Source: Thermomonas paludicola (GTDB lineage Bacteria; Pseudomonadota; Gammaproteobacteria; Xanthomonadales; Xanthomonadaceae). Taken from it: a DNA stretch of 64,000 nucleotides. The DNA is taken from NCBI RefSeq assembly GCF_024498955.1, contig NZ_CP093311.1:1798001-1862000 (forward strand). The letters are read 5' to 3'. Shown piece by piece: positions 9,271-18,547 of the stretch; within the stretch, counting starts at the first letter, position 1, and every line of letters begins with the position of its first letter. Both the position numbers and the translations under genes were made by a program. The notes below the pieces were generated by a model that saw nothing but the letters and a program-made list of their open reading frames with translations, did no database searches and was not told where the DNA came from.

Positions 9271-10248
9271 ATGCCACATCGTGATTTCACCCTCGAGCCG
9301 GACGACATCGAGCGCCTGGCCAACATGTGCGGGCCGTTCGATGCGCATCTGCGCCTGATCGAACTGCGATTGGGCGTGGAAATCGCCAATCGCGGCGGCG
9401 TATTCCGGGTCAGCGCGGACGACGCGGAGACGGCGATGCGTGCGGAAACCTTCCTGCGCCAGCTCTACGACGACGCCGCCGTGGAGCCGCTGGGCGAACA
9501 TGCCGTCCATCTGCGGCTTGGCGCGTTTGCCGGCTCCGAACGGATGCCTGCCGCGCGGGGCGATGGCAGCCCGCAGGACATCGCCGTGCGGGTCAAGCGC
9601 GGCACATTGCGCGGGCGCGGTGCGAACCAGCAGAGATACCTGCACGAAATCGCCACGCACGACATCAATTTCGGCATTGGTCCGGCCGGCACCGGCAAGA
9701 CTTTCCTGGCCGTTGCGATGGCGGTGGATGCACTCAACCAATCCCGGGTGCAGCGGCTGATCCTGGTGCGCCCGGCGGTGGAGGCTGGTGAAAAGCTGGG
9801 CTTCCTGCCGGGCGACCTGACCCAGAAAGTGGACCCGTATCTGCGCCCGCTGTACGACGCGCTGTACGAGATGCTGGGCGTGGACAAGGTGGCGCGCCTG
9901 CTGGAGCGCAACGTCATCGAAATCGCGCCGCTGGCCTACATGCGCGGGCGCACGCTCAACGACGCCTTCGTGATCCTGGACGAGGCGCAGAACACCAGCA
10001 TCGAACAGATGAAAATGTTCCTCACCCGCCTGGGATTTGGCAGCACGGCGGTGATTACCGGCGACATGACCCAAATTGATTTGCCCAAGCACCAGAAATC
10101 CGGGTTGCGCGATGCGACCGAAGTATTGCGCGGGGTGGAAGGCGTCAGCTTCACTTTTTTCGAAGCCCGCGACGTGGTGCGGCATCCGCTGGTGGCGCGA
10201 ATCGTGAACGCCTACGAAGCGCGCGATGCCAGAATCGATCAGGCGTAG
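9271..10248 (+). CDS. ybeZ: PhoH family ATPase (YbeZ)
   Basis: PhoH/YbeZ is a cytoplasmic P-loop ATPase that partners the endoribonuclease YbeY in RNA processing and ribosome quality control. The 325-residue protein has an N-terminal KH-like region (residues 20-85), Walker A GPAGTGKT at 137-144 and Walker B ILDEAQ at 235-240. The LTRLGFGSTAVITGD segment follows. The start at 9271 (MPHRDF) gives the usual length. It lies 9 bases before ybeY, the conserved pair. Despite the name, nothing here ties it to phosphate control. Confidence 0.95.
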   Translation: MPHRDFTLEPDDIERLANMCGPFDAHLRLIELRLGVEIANRGGVFRVSADDAETAMRAETFLRQLYDDAAVEPLGEHAVHLRLGAFAGSERMPAARGDGSPQDIAVRVKRGTLRGRGANQQRYLHEIATHDINFGIGPAGTGKTFLAVAMAVDALNQSRVQRLILVRPAVEAGEKLGFLPGDLTQKVDPYLRPLYDALYEMLGVDKVARLLERNVIEIAPLAYMRGRTLNDAFVILDEAQNTSIEQMKMFLTRLGFGSTAVITGDMTQIDLPKHQKSGLRDATEVLRGVEGVSFTFFEARDVVRHPLVARIVNAYEARDARIDQA

Positions 10249-10257
10249 GATCTCCCC

Positions 10258-10740
10258 ATGACCAAAGGCCCCGTTCGACTGGATGTTGCCGTGGGTTACG
10301 CCGCGCCTCGCGCCGGCGTGCCGGCGGCGGTGAGTTTTCGCAAATGGGTCGCCGCGGCACTGGCGGGGCGCATCCGCGAGGCCGACCTGGCTATCCGCAT
10401 CGTCGATATCGAAGAAGGCCGCGCGCTCAACCACCATTATCGCGGCAAGGACTACGCCACCAATGTATTGAGCTTTCCGGCAGAACTGCCGGAGGGCCTG
10501 CCCAAGCACGTGAAACTGCCCCTGCTCGGCGATCTGGTGCTGTGCGCGCCGGTGGTGGCGCGCGAAGCGAACGAGCAGAACAAGCCGCTCAACGCACACT
10601 ATGCCCACCTGACCGTGCACGGCTGCCTGCACCTGCTGGGGCTGGATCACCAGGACCCGCGCGAGGCCGACGCCATGGAGCAGCTGGAGCGCGACATATT
10701 GGCCAGCCTTGGCCTGCCGGATCCCTACCTCGGCAACTGA
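10258..10740 (+). CDS. ybeY: Endoribonuclease YbeY (rRNA maturation factor)
   Basis: YbeY is a single-strand endoribonuclease needed for 16S rRNA 3' maturation and 70S quality control. The 160-residue protein contains the zinc site [11 protein letters not shown] with His121, His125 and His131, plus the conserved TNVLSFP segment at 68-74. AGGA stands 7 bases before the ATG. It follows ybeZ closely and is followed, after an opposite-strand gene, by corC, its usual partner. Confidence 0.97.
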   Translation: MTKGPVRLDVAVGYAAPRAGVPAAVSFRKWVAAALAGRIREADLAIRIVDIEEGRALNHHYRGKDYATNVLSFPAELPEGLPKHVKLPLLGDLVLCAPVVAREANEQNKPLNAHYAHLTVHGCLHLLGLDHQDPREADAMEQLERDILASLGLPDPYLGN

Positions 10741-10746
10741 CCGCCG

Positions 10747-12291
10747 CTACTTCGGGCCAGCCGGCTCAAGATCGAGCTTGCGCGCCAGCGCAATGAAGCG
10801 GGGATCATCGGCATAGCGGGACACGAAGGGCATGTAGCGAATTTCCGCCAGCCCCGGATCCCCGGTTTGGCGGGCGACATCCAGCCAGTGGAACATCGCG
10901 TCGCGGTCGTCGCGCTGCGCATAGACGCCCGCTATCTGGGTGGCGGCATCGCCCGCATGTTCGCGAATCAGGACCTGCAGCTCGGCGTCGGAACGCGCGC
11001 GTTCGGCATTGGCCCAATACGCCATCGCCAGCGCATAGCTGCGCCACAGTGCTTGCGGCTCGCGCCTGGCGATCTCCACTGCTTCGGGGGTGCGGTTCTG
11101 CTGGAATACCGCCATTGCCAGGAATGCCTGCGCCAACGGCAGGCCGGGCTCCAGCTCCAGCGCCTGCCGCAGCACGTGCTCTGCCTGCGGGTAGTCGGCC
11201 AGCCCCAGATAGACGCTGCCCAAGCTGTACAGCGTCGGCGCCGACAGCGGATTGGAGCGCAGCGCCTGGCGCAGCGATTCGGCGGCGTCCTGCAACTGCC
11301 CGAAACCGATCTGCCGCACGGCCAGCATGGCCAGCAGGCTTGCATCGCCGGGGCGCAGCGTCAGCGCGCGCCGGATTTCCTCCATCGCAGCCACGGGGTC
11401 GCCGGCCACGGCACCCAGCCACGCGGCGTTGGCCTGATGCGCCTCCGCACCGTCGGGGGCCAACTTCAACGCTGCCGCCGCCTCACGCCGCGCCTGCTCC
11501 GTCGCGGCACGCACGCCCGCCTCATCCAGCGGGAACCGCACGACCTGCTGGATCAACGCCTGCGCCAACCGTGCGTGCGCATGTGCATAGGCGGGATCGA
11601 TGGCCAGTGCCCGCTGATAGGCTTCCACCGCCTGCCGCGTGCTGAAGATGTCGCCCTGCGCGATCAGCGCGTCGCCCCGAAGCACTTCTTCGTAGGCCGC
11701 AAGGCTGCGCCCCGGCGGGCGTTCGTCCTGTCCGCGCTTCGCTGCAGGCTGCGCGTGCAGGGCCGACACCACCGCCGCCACGACTTCGTCCTGCAAACCA
11801 AACAGCTCGCGCTCGACGCGTTGGTAATGCTGCGACCACAAGGTGCCGCCATCCGAGGTCTGCACCAGCTCCAGCTGCAACTCCAGCGCCCCGTCCTGCC
11901 GGCGCAGGCTGCCGCGCAGCAGGTGGCTGGCGCCCAGCGTTCCGCCCATCACGCTATTGAGCTCACTGGATCCACGCAGGCGAAACGTCGATTCCGGGCT
12001 GATGGCGCCCAGTCCGGGCACGCGCGCCAGTGCATTCGTCAACTGCATCGCCATGCCATCGCCGAACAGGCGCGCGTCGGCATCGCCCGCCGCCGTTTCC
12101 AGCGGCAGCACGGCCAGCACGCCGATGCTGGCTGGCGGGGTGGCAGGGGCGGGCCGGCTGGCGACACTCACCGCTGGCGGTGCAGCAGGCCCGGAACAGG
12201 CCGCCATCGCCCATGCCAGCGCCAGCAATGCCGGCCATGCACTCCATCGTGCGCCTGGCGCCCCGCCGCGCGCCCACAACCCGACACTCAT
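10747..12291 (-). CDS. TolB-like/TPR repeat lipoprotein, function unknown
   Basis: A 514-residue protein with a hydrophobic N-terminus and a lipobox-like MAAC at residues 29-32, so probably a lipoprotein. Residues about 55-180 resemble the TolB-like N-terminal domain (VLPLETAAGDADARLFGDG, then LLRGSLRR and QLELVQTSDGGTLWSQ). This domain occurs in adenylate-cyclase-like and CadC-like TPR regulators. Several tetratricopeptide repeats follow from about 195 to the end. No cyclase, kinase or DNA-binding domain is present, which is unusual for this architecture. It lies convergent with ybeY (6 bases apart) and divergent from corC. No function can be assigned. Confidence 0.7.
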   Translation of the reverse strand: MSVGLWARGGAPGARWSAWPALLALAWAMAACSGPAAPPAVSVASRPAPATPPASIGVLAVLPLETAAGDADARLFGDGMAMQLTNALARVPGLGAISPESTFRLRGSSELNSVMGGTLGASHLLRGSLRRQDGALELQLELVQTSDGGTLWSQHYQRVERELFGLQDEVVAAVVSALHAQPAAKRGQDERPPGRSLAAYEEVLRGDALIAQGDIFSTRQAVEAYQRALAIDPAYAHAHARLAQALIQQVVRFPLDEAGVRAATEQARREAAAALKLAPDGAEAHQANAAWLGAVAGDPVAAMEEIRRALTLRPGDASLLAMLAVRQIGFGQLQDAAESLRQALRSNPLSAPTLYSLGSVYLGLADYPQAEHVLRQALELEPGLPLAQAFLAMAVFQQNRTPEAVEIARREPQALWRSYALAMAYWANAERARSDAELQVLIREHAGDAATQIAGVYAQRDDRDAMFHWLDVARQTGDPGLAEIRYMPFVSRYADDPRFIALARKLDLEPAGPK

Positions 12292-12448
12292 CCAGAACCC
12301 CTTGGCTTGGCTTCATCCTGCTTCAGCAACTGCCAACGTGAAAGCGCGCCGTGGCGGGCCATGCCGCACGCGCGGATGCCGCCACTGCCCGTCGTGCCGG
12401 GATTCGCTAGACTGCACGCGTTACAAGCCATAGAGACCTGCACGCCCC

Positions 12449-13327
12449 ATGTCAGAGGACGACAGTCGGCACGACGCCGATTCCGAGGAAAAAAACGGCG
12501 AGAAACCCCGCCGATCCTGGCTGGACCGCATCAGCGCGGCCCTGTCCGGCGAACCGACCAGCCGCGAGGATCTGGTCGAACTGTTACGCGACGTACAGGC
12601 GGACGGGCTGATTGGAGCCGATACCCTGCGCATGATGGAGGGCGCCATCGCCATCGCCGGGATGACGGTGGGCGACGTGATGGTGCCGCGCGCGCAGATG
12701 GTTGCGTTGTCTGCGGGCAGCAGCCTGCTGGAACTGATGCAGCAGGTCGTGGAATCCGGCCATTCGCGCTTCCCGGTGCATGGCGATGACAAGGACGAGA
12801 TCCTCGGCGTCCTGCTGGCCAAGGACCTGCTGCGCGGCGTGGTGGTGGACAACGGACCGGCAAGCGTGCACGAGCTGCTGCGCCCTGCCGTGCTGATCCC
12901 CGAGTCGAAGAACCTCAACGTGCTGCTGCGCGAGTTCCGGCAGTCGCGCAACCACATGGCCATCGTCATCGACGAATACGGCGGCGTGGCGGGCCTGGTG
13001 ACCATTGAGGACCTGCTGGAAGAAATCGTCGGCGAGATCGATGACGAGCATGACGATGCCGCCGACGACACCCGGCTGATCTCCGCGCAGGCCGATGGCC
13101 AGTTCGTCGTGGACGCACTGACCCCGATTGGCGATTTCAACGAGCGTTTCGGCGCCGACTTCGACGATGACGAATACGACACCATCGGCGGACTGGTCAC
13201 CGCCGCCATCGGCCACCTGCCGGAAGCCGGCGAGGAACTGACGCTTGCCCGCTTCGTGTTCCGCGTCGCCAGCGCCGACGCGCGCCGGCTGATCGCACTG
13301 CATGTGAGCGTCCATGCGGCGGATTGA
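12449..13327 (+). CDS. corC: CorC/YbeX CBS-domain protein (magnesium/cobalt homeostasis)
   Basis: CorC/YbeX is a cytoplasmic protein linked to CorA-dependent Mg2+/Co2+ homeostasis and, in E. coli, to ribosome function with YbeY and YbeZ. The 292-residue protein has a pair of CBS domains (about residues 68-190; VGDVMVPRAQMV and GVAGLVTIEDLLEEIVGEI) and a C-terminal CorC/HlyC domain (about 205-288). An acidic stretch joins them. There is no membrane segment, distinguishing it from the larger CNNM-type protein at 28032. Its end overlaps the following gene by 14 bases. Confidence 0.95.
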   Translation: MSEDDSRHDADSEEKNGEKPRRSWLDRISAALSGEPTSREDLVELLRDVQADGLIGADTLRMMEGAIAIAGMTVGDVMVPRAQMVALSAGSSLLELMQQVVESGHSRFPVHGDDKDEILGVLLAKDLLRGVVVDNGPASVHELLRPAVLIPESKNLNVLLREFRQSRNHMAIVIDEYGGVAGLVTIEDLLEEIVGEIDDEHDDAADDTRLISAQADGQFVVDALTPIGDFNERFGADFDDDEYDTIGGLVTAAIGHLPEAGEELTLARFVFRVASADARRLIALHVSVHAAD

Positions 13328-14513
13328 CGTCCTGCACCTGCTGGCCGCATTGCTGCTGATGCTGCTGGCCGGACTGGCGCGCGCGCAGCCAGCGCCCGCG
13401 GCACCCGCACCACGCATCGGCGTGCTGACCATGGGGCCGGGCGAAATTTTCTGGGAACGCTTCGGCCACGACGCCATCGTGGTGGACGACCCCGCGCAAT
13501 CGGGGCCGATCAGCTACAACTTCGGCTATTTCGACATGGAAGAAGCCGGATTCGTCGGCCGCTTCATCCGAGGCCGGATGCAATACATGCTGGTCGCCCT
13601 GCCACTGGGGGATGACCTGCAGTACTACCGTGACGTGGGACGCGGCGCGCGCCTGCAATGGCTCGACTTCGACCCGGCGCAAGCGCGCCAGCTTGCCGCT
13701 GCGCTGGCGGAGAACGCGAAGCCCGAACATGCGCGTTATCGCTACGACTACTACACCGACAACTGCGCCACGCGCGTGCGCGATGCGCTGGATCGCGCGC
13801 TGGGCGGGCAGCTAAGGCGACAACTGGAAGGTCGCTCCAGCGGCGACACGTGGCGCACCGAATCGCTGCGCCTGGCCGCACCCGCGCCGTGGATGTGGCT
13901 GGGCTTCGACATCGCGCTGGGACCATCGGCCGATATCGCACTGAACCGCTGGCAGCAGGATTTCCTGCCGCGCCGGCTGGCGGATGACCTGCGCAAGGTG
14001 CAGCGTGCCGATGGCCGGCCGCTGGTCGTGGCGGAAACCGAACTGCTGCCGCAGCGGCAGGCCGCCGAACCCGACGGGCATCCCGGCGCACTGTGGCCCT
14101 GGTTGTTGGCCGGTGTGTTGCTGGCCTCGCTGACGCTTGCCTTCGCCGAGCGCCACCCGCGCGCGCTGGCCAGCTTCGCCGGCATGGCCTGGGTGCTGTG
14201 CGGCACGCTGGGGCTGGTGTTGGCGCTGGCCTGGGGGTTCACCGACCACCGTGCGCTCTGGGCCAACCGCAACCTGCTGTTGTTCGACCCCCTCTGCCTG
14301 CTGTTGCTGCCCGGCGCATGGTCGCTGCTGCGCGGGCGGGCGCCGTCGGCACGTTTCCGCACACTGCTGATCGTGGTGGCCGCGCTGGCCGCGCTGGCCT
14401 GCCTGCCGCTGTGGCTGCAACTCCAACCGCAGCGCAACGGTCACTGGGTGGTCCTGCTGCTTCCGCTGCACGCGGCGTTTGCCAAGCTCTGGGCGGCCCG
14501 CAAGCATGCTTGA
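13314..14513 (+). CDS. DUF4105 (Lnb N-terminal-like) membrane protein
   Basis: A 399-residue protein with a signal peptide (about residues 1-24) and a periplasmic domain of about 230 residues. Cysteine-peptidase-like motifs of DUF4105 are visible: FWERFGHDAIVV near 44-55, NFGYFDME near 69-76 and YYTDNCATRVRDAL near 145-158. Four or so membrane helices form the C-terminal third. DUF4105 is related to the N-terminal domain of lacto-N-biosidase-type proteins and its activity is not established. The start lies inside corC (14-base overlap), so translation is probably coupled, and corA follows. Confidence 0.8.
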   Translation: MRRIDVLHLLAALLLMLLAGLARAQPAPAAPAPRIGVLTMGPGEIFWERFGHDAIVVDDPAQSGPISYNFGYFDMEEAGFVGRFIRGRMQYMLVALPLGDDLQYYRDVGRGARLQWLDFDPAQARQLAAALAENAKPEHARYRYDYYTDNCATRVRDALDRALGGQLRRQLEGRSSGDTWRTESLRLAAPAPWMWLGFDIALGPSADIALNRWQQDFLPRRLADDLRKVQRADGRPLVVAETELLPQRQAAEPDGHPGALWPWLLAGVLLASLTLAFAERHPRALASFAGMAWVLCGTLGLVLALAWGFTDHRALWANRNLLLFDPLCLLLLPGAWSLLRGRAPSARFRTLLIVVAALAALACLPLWLQLQPQRNGHWVVLLLPLHAAFAKLWAARKHA

Positions 14514-14544
14514 AGCAACCGGCGCGCAGGGGCAGGATGCAGCG

Positions 14545-15540
14545 ATGAACGCCACCCCTCCCGTGCCCGGCTGCGTGGTCAATTGCGCCGCCTACGACAG
14601 CAACGGATGCCGCCGGAACATTTCCATCGATGCCATCAGCGACGTGCTGGCAACGGACGATGGCAGCTTTGTCTGGGTCGGCCTGTACGAACCGGCGGCC
14701 TCGCTGCTGGACAAGCTGCAGGAAGAGTTCGGCCTGCATTCACTGGCCATCGAAGACGCCCAGCATGCGCACCAGCGCCCCAAGCTGGAAATCTACGAAA
14801 ACGCGCTGTTCATCGCCGCGCATACCGCCCAGCAGGTCGATGGCCACGTGCGTTTTGGCGAAACCCATATGTTCATTGGCGCGCGCTTCCTGGTCACGGT
14901 CCGGCACGGCGCCTCGCTCAGCTTCACCAGCGTGCGCGAGCGGCTGGAACGCGAACCCGCGCTGCTGGCACAGGGGCCAAGCAGCGCCCTGCACGCCGTC
15001 CTGGATTTCATCGCCGACAACTACCAGTTGATCGCCGCCGAGTTCGAACGCGAGCTGGACATGCTGGAACAGGATGTGTTTGCGGAAAGCTACAAGCGCG
15101 GCACCATCCGTCGCCTGTATGAATTGCGCAAGGAACTGACCCAGATGCGGATGGCGGTGGCGCCGATGCAGGACATCCTCTCGCAGCTGATGCGTACCCC
15201 GGCGCTTGCCATTCCGGAGGAAGGGAAGCCCTATTTCCGCGACGTGCTCGATCACGTTGCACGCGTGGGCGACACCATCGATACCCTGCGCGAAATGGTG
15301 TCGGCGGCGATGAACGTGAACCTGTCGCTGGTGACCGTGGCACAGGGCGAGATCGTCAAGAAACTGGCCGGTTGGGCCGGCCTGCTGGCTGCGCCAACGC
15401 TGATCACCAGCTGGTACGGCATGAACTTCCAGAACATGCCGGAACTGCACGGCCGCTACAGCTACGCGATGCTGATCGGCCTGGTCACCCTGGTTTGCGT
15501 GGGGCTGTACCGCTACCTGCGCCGGATCGACTGGCTGTAA
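14545..15540 (+). CDS. corA: CorA family magnesium/cobalt transporter
   Basis: CorA is a pentameric inner-membrane channel for Mg2+, also passing Co2+ and Ni2+. The 331-residue protein has a large cytoplasmic N-terminal domain with long helices, the signature GMN at residues 292-294 in WYGMNFQNMPE, and two C-terminal membrane segments ending RRIDWL. The ATG at 14545 has a purine-rich AGGGGCAGGA stretch upstream. An in-frame ATG at 14509 overlaps the previous gene and is less likely. Together with corC and the DUF4105 gene it forms a metal-transport-related run on one strand. Confidence 0.95.
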   Translation: MNATPPVPGCVVNCAAYDSNGCRRNISIDAISDVLATDDGSFVWVGLYEPAASLLDKLQEEFGLHSLAIEDAQHAHQRPKLEIYENALFIAAHTAQQVDGHVRFGETHMFIGARFLVTVRHGASLSFTSVRERLEREPALLAQGPSSALHAVLDFIADNYQLIAAEFERELDMLEQDVFAESYKRGTIRRLYELRKELTQMRMAVAPMQDILSQLMRTPALAIPEEGKPYFRDVLDHVARVGDTIDTLREMVSAAMNVNLSLVTVAQGEIVKKLAGWAGLLAAPTLITSWYGMNFQNMPELHGRYSYAMLIGLVTLVCVGLYRYLRRIDWL

Positions 15541-15548
15541 GCCGGCGG

Positions 15549-16331
15549 TCAGCGCAGCGCCAGCACCACCCAGGCAACCACTGCCGCCACGGCGAGCACC
15601 CCGACCCACCACCACAGCGGCATCCGGAAACGGGGGGGCGCGGGACGCCCGGCAACCTGCTGGAGCTCGGATCGCGTCGAATCCAGCAGGCGGAAGCGCA
15701 CGTTGTCGAATCCGATTTCGTCGCCGCTGCGCGCCAGGGCGCTGTCGATGCGGCGGTCATTGACGAAGGTGCCATTGGTCGAGCCCAGGTCCTCAACCCG
15801 GACGCCATCTTCCAGCGGCATCAGCCGCGCATGTTGGCGTGAGAGGCCGGGCGCCTCCACCTGCAGCGCGCACTCAACCGCCCGCCCCACCGTGGTCGCC
15901 CCGAGCAGCGGATAGCTCCGCCCCAGCCCGGCACCCGACACGCAGCGCAACACATACCTGGGCAGCGCCGGGCGCACGGTGGTCATCCCCGAGTCTTCGT
16001 TGGCTGCCGCCGGCAGCGGCCGGGAATCCCCGCTGGCCGGCTGTGGCACGGCACCCACGCTGGCCAAACGCGCCTGGATGCCATCGATGCCGATGCAGTC
16101 GCCAAGGCGCAGCGCAATCAGTCCGTCCACCGCGCGCCCATTGACGCTCACCGCGCCACCCGGCGGCACCTGCAGCATCACCCGGTTGTTGCCAACGTGC
16201 AGTTCGCAATGCTGCGGCTGCACGCCGGGGCGATCAAGGACGACCGTGCTTTGCGGATCTGACCCCACCCGGTTGATACCGGAGTTGAGCAGCACTTGGG
16301 CATGTTCGCCCGCTGGAAAAACCAGTTTCAT
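15549..16331 (-). CDS. Tandem-FHA, tail-anchored membrane protein
   Basis: A 260-residue protein with two forkhead-associated-like domains. The first is degenerate (about residues 15-85; NRVGSDPQSTVVL, QPQHCEL, VSVNGRAVDG). The second is canonical (about 142-215; TTVGR, LSRQHARL, DLGSTNGTFVNDR). A single hydrophobic segment at 240-258 ends the protein with one residue after it, so it should be tail-anchored with both FHA domains in the cytoplasm. FHA domains bind phosphothreonine peptides, but no kinase gene is nearby. AAAAGGGCG precedes the chosen ATG. The target is unknown. Confidence 0.85.
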   Translation of the reverse strand: MKLVFPAGEHAQVLLNSGINRVGSDPQSTVVLDRPGVQPQHCELHVGNNRVMLQVPPGGAVSVNGRAVDGLIALRLGDCIGIDGIQARLASVGAVPQPASGDSRPLPAAANEDSGMTTVRPALPRYVLRCVSGAGLGRSYPLLGATTVGRAVECALQVEAPGLSRQHARLMPLEDGVRVEDLGSTNGTFVNDRRIDSALARSGDEIGFDNVRFRLLDSTRSELQQVAGRPAPPRFRMPLWWWVGVLAVAAVVAWVVLALR

Positions 16332-16396
16332 GTCATCGCCCTTTTCATCTGCTTGGGAACAGCCACCAGATACCCTGCCAAACGCCCGGTCACCCA

Positions 16397-18490
16397 TCAC
16401 TGCCCGATATGCTGCTTCAACCAGGCATTGACGGTGTCATGCCACAGCACGCTGTTTTGCGGCTTGAGCACCCAGTGGTTCTCGTCCGGGAAATACAGGA
16501 ACTTGGACTCGACACCCTTGCGCTGCAAGGCGGAGAACAGCCCGATGCCCTGCTCCACCGGAATGCGGAAATCCTGCTGCCCGTGGACAACCAGCATCGG
16601 CACCTTGAAGTTCGCCACATGGTTGGCCGGGTTGAACGTCTGGTAGCCCTGCGGGTTGTCGTATGGCGTGCCGCCATTCTCCCATTCGCTGAACCACAGC
16701 TCCTCGGTGGCGTAGCCCATGGCGTTGTTTTCGAACACGCCGTCGTGGCTGACCAGGCACTTCCACGGCGACTTGCCGTCCTTGTCGTACCAGTTGCCCT
16801 CGATCCAGTTGACCATGTAACCGCCGTAGCTGGCACCCAGCGCGCACGCCTTGTCGCCGTCGAGGAAGGCGTACTTCTGCTGCGCCGCGGCCCAACCCTT
16901 CTGCAGGTCTTCCAGCGGGCGATCGCCCCAATGCCGGCTGATTGCATCGGTGAACTTCTGGCCATAACCGGTGCTGCCGTGGAAGTCGATCATCACCACC
17001 GCATAGCCCTGCCCGGCATAGGTCTGCGGGTTCCAGCGGTAGCTCCAGCCATCACCGAAACTGCCCTGCGGGCCGCCGTGGATCAGGAAGGCCACCGGAT
17101 ACTTCTTGCCCGGCTGATAGTTCCACGGCTTGACCACGTAGCCGTGCACGGTGTCGTTGTTCCAGCCAACGAAGCTGAACTGCTCGTAGGCACCCCAGGC
17201 CACGTCGGGAAGCATGTCGCCGGCGCTGGGGGTGATGGCACGGATTGGCGCCTTGCCATCGGCATCGGCAATTGCGATCACGTCGCCGGTCTTCATCGAA
17301 TTGCGCGAGAACGCCAGCGTCGGTCCAGCCAGGTCGAAGGACGAAACGCTACCGTCCTTGACCACGTTTTCCACCTCGCCATTGCCCAGCGAAACGCGGA
17401 ACAGCGGGTGCCGGCCCAGCTCCTGGGCGGTGGTGTAGATCCACTTGCCATCGGCCGACAGGGTGATGCCGTCGGCGGAGGCATCCCAGCGCGGCGCGAT
17501 TTCACGGGACTTGCCGGAGGCCAGGTCCATCGCCATCAACGCGAAACGATCCGCTTCGAAGCCGGGCCGCGCCATCGCGCGGTAATAGAGCGTCTTGCCA
17601 TCGGCCGAAAACACCGGCCCTGCATCCCACGCCTTGTTGGCGTCGGTCAGGTTGCGCGCGCCACTGCCATCGGCATTCACCAGCCAGATGTCGAAATTGG
17701 TGCTCCACGGCTCTTCGCGATTGGACTGGCGCACGCTCATCGCCACCGATTTGCCGTCGGGCGACCAGGCGAAATCGGACAGGTCGCCGAACGGCTTGGA
17801 GGGGATGTCACCTTCGATCTCGCCGCTCAGCAAGGTCGCCGACGTGAGCTTGCCTGCGCTGCCGAGCGGCGCCGCGAAGACGCGATTCAGGCGACCATCG
17901 GCCCACGTGTCCCAGTGGCGGATGAACATGCGGTCGAACACCACGCCAGTGGCCTTGCTCGCGGCCACATCGTCCAGCATTTTCTTGGTGCAGGCCAGGT
18001 CTGCCTTGCATCCGGGAAACACCGCGAACGCCAGCGCAACCTGCTTGCCGTCCGGCGAGAGCTTGTAGCCATCGACATCCAGCGCGAACTCGCTGCGCTG
18101 CACCGGCTCGCCGCCTGCTGCCGGCATCGAATACAACTGCATGGAACCGGACTTGGCGCTGAGGAAGTACAGCGTGGCGCCGTCGGCCGAGAACGCCGGC
18201 GAATTGACGCTCCAGCCCTCCGGCGACACCTGCTTCGGCGGCGCGTTGTCGCGCGTGACCAGGTTGCGCATCCACAGGGTGGTGGCGGACTTGTTGCTGT
18301 CCTTGTTCACCGTGCGCCTGGCGAACACCAGCACGCGCCCGTCCGGCGACAGCGTCGGCGAGGAATAGCGATCCATGTAGGCCATGTCCTGCACGGTGAA
18401 ACCGCGCGAACCTGCTTTGGAGGGCATGGCAGCAAGCGACGGCAGCGACAGCGCAAGGGCAAGCGGAAGAATGGCGTAGTGCAGTTTCAT
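16397..18490 (-). CDS. S9 family peptidase (prolyl oligopeptidase type), exported
   Basis: A serine peptidase of the acylaminoacyl-peptidase/dipeptidyl-peptidase branch of family S9. The 697-residue protein has a signal peptide (about residues 1-22), an N-terminal beta-propeller with repeated LSPDG/FSADGK blades, and a C-terminal alpha/beta hydrolase domain. The catalytic triad is visible: Ser554 in GASYGG, Asp640 in HGQQDFRIP, His672 in DENHW. It probably releases dipeptides or acyl-amino acids in the periplasm. An in-frame ATG at 18508 adds six residues. The neighbouring OPT and POT transporters suggest peptide uptake. Confidence 0.9.
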   Translation of the reverse strand: MKLHYAILPLALALSLPSLAAMPSKAGSRGFTVQDMAYMDRYSSPTLSPDGRVLVFARRTVNKDSNKSATTLWMRNLVTRDNAPPKQVSPEGWSVNSPAFSADGATLYFLSAKSGSMQLYSMPAAGGEPVQRSEFALDVDGYKLSPDGKQVALAFAVFPGCKADLACTKKMLDDVAASKATGVVFDRMFIRHWDTWADGRLNRVFAAPLGSAGKLTSATLLSGEIEGDIPSKPFGDLSDFAWSPDGKSVAMSVRQSNREEPWSTNFDIWLVNADGSGARNLTDANKAWDAGPVFSADGKTLYYRAMARPGFEADRFALMAMDLASGKSREIAPRWDASADGITLSADGKWIYTTAQELGRHPLFRVSLGNGEVENVVKDGSVSSFDLAGPTLAFSRNSMKTGDVIAIADADGKAPIRAITPSAGDMLPDVAWGAYEQFSFVGWNNDTVHGYVVKPWNYQPGKKYPVAFLIHGGPQGSFGDGWSYRWNPQTYAGQGYAVVMIDFHGSTGYGQKFTDAISRHWGDRPLEDLQKGWAAAQQKYAFLDGDKACALGASYGGYMVNWIEGNWYDKDGKSPWKCLVSHDGVFENNAMGYATEELWFSEWENGGTPYDNPQGYQTFNPANHVANFKVPMLVVHGQQDFRIPVEQGIGLFSALQRKGVESKFLYFPDENHWVLKPQNSVLWHDTVNAWLKQHIGQ

Positions 18491-18547
18491 GACAGTTTTC
18501 CGTGACATGTAGATGACGGGAATTTCAAAACAGACGCAGGCTGTGCG

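Noticed and set aside
16409..18505. 698-codon plus-strand open frame opposite the S9 peptidase
   Set aside because: Mirror of a real gene with a full catalytic triad and signal peptide; the antisense product resembles nothing and is rich in His, Gln and Arg.
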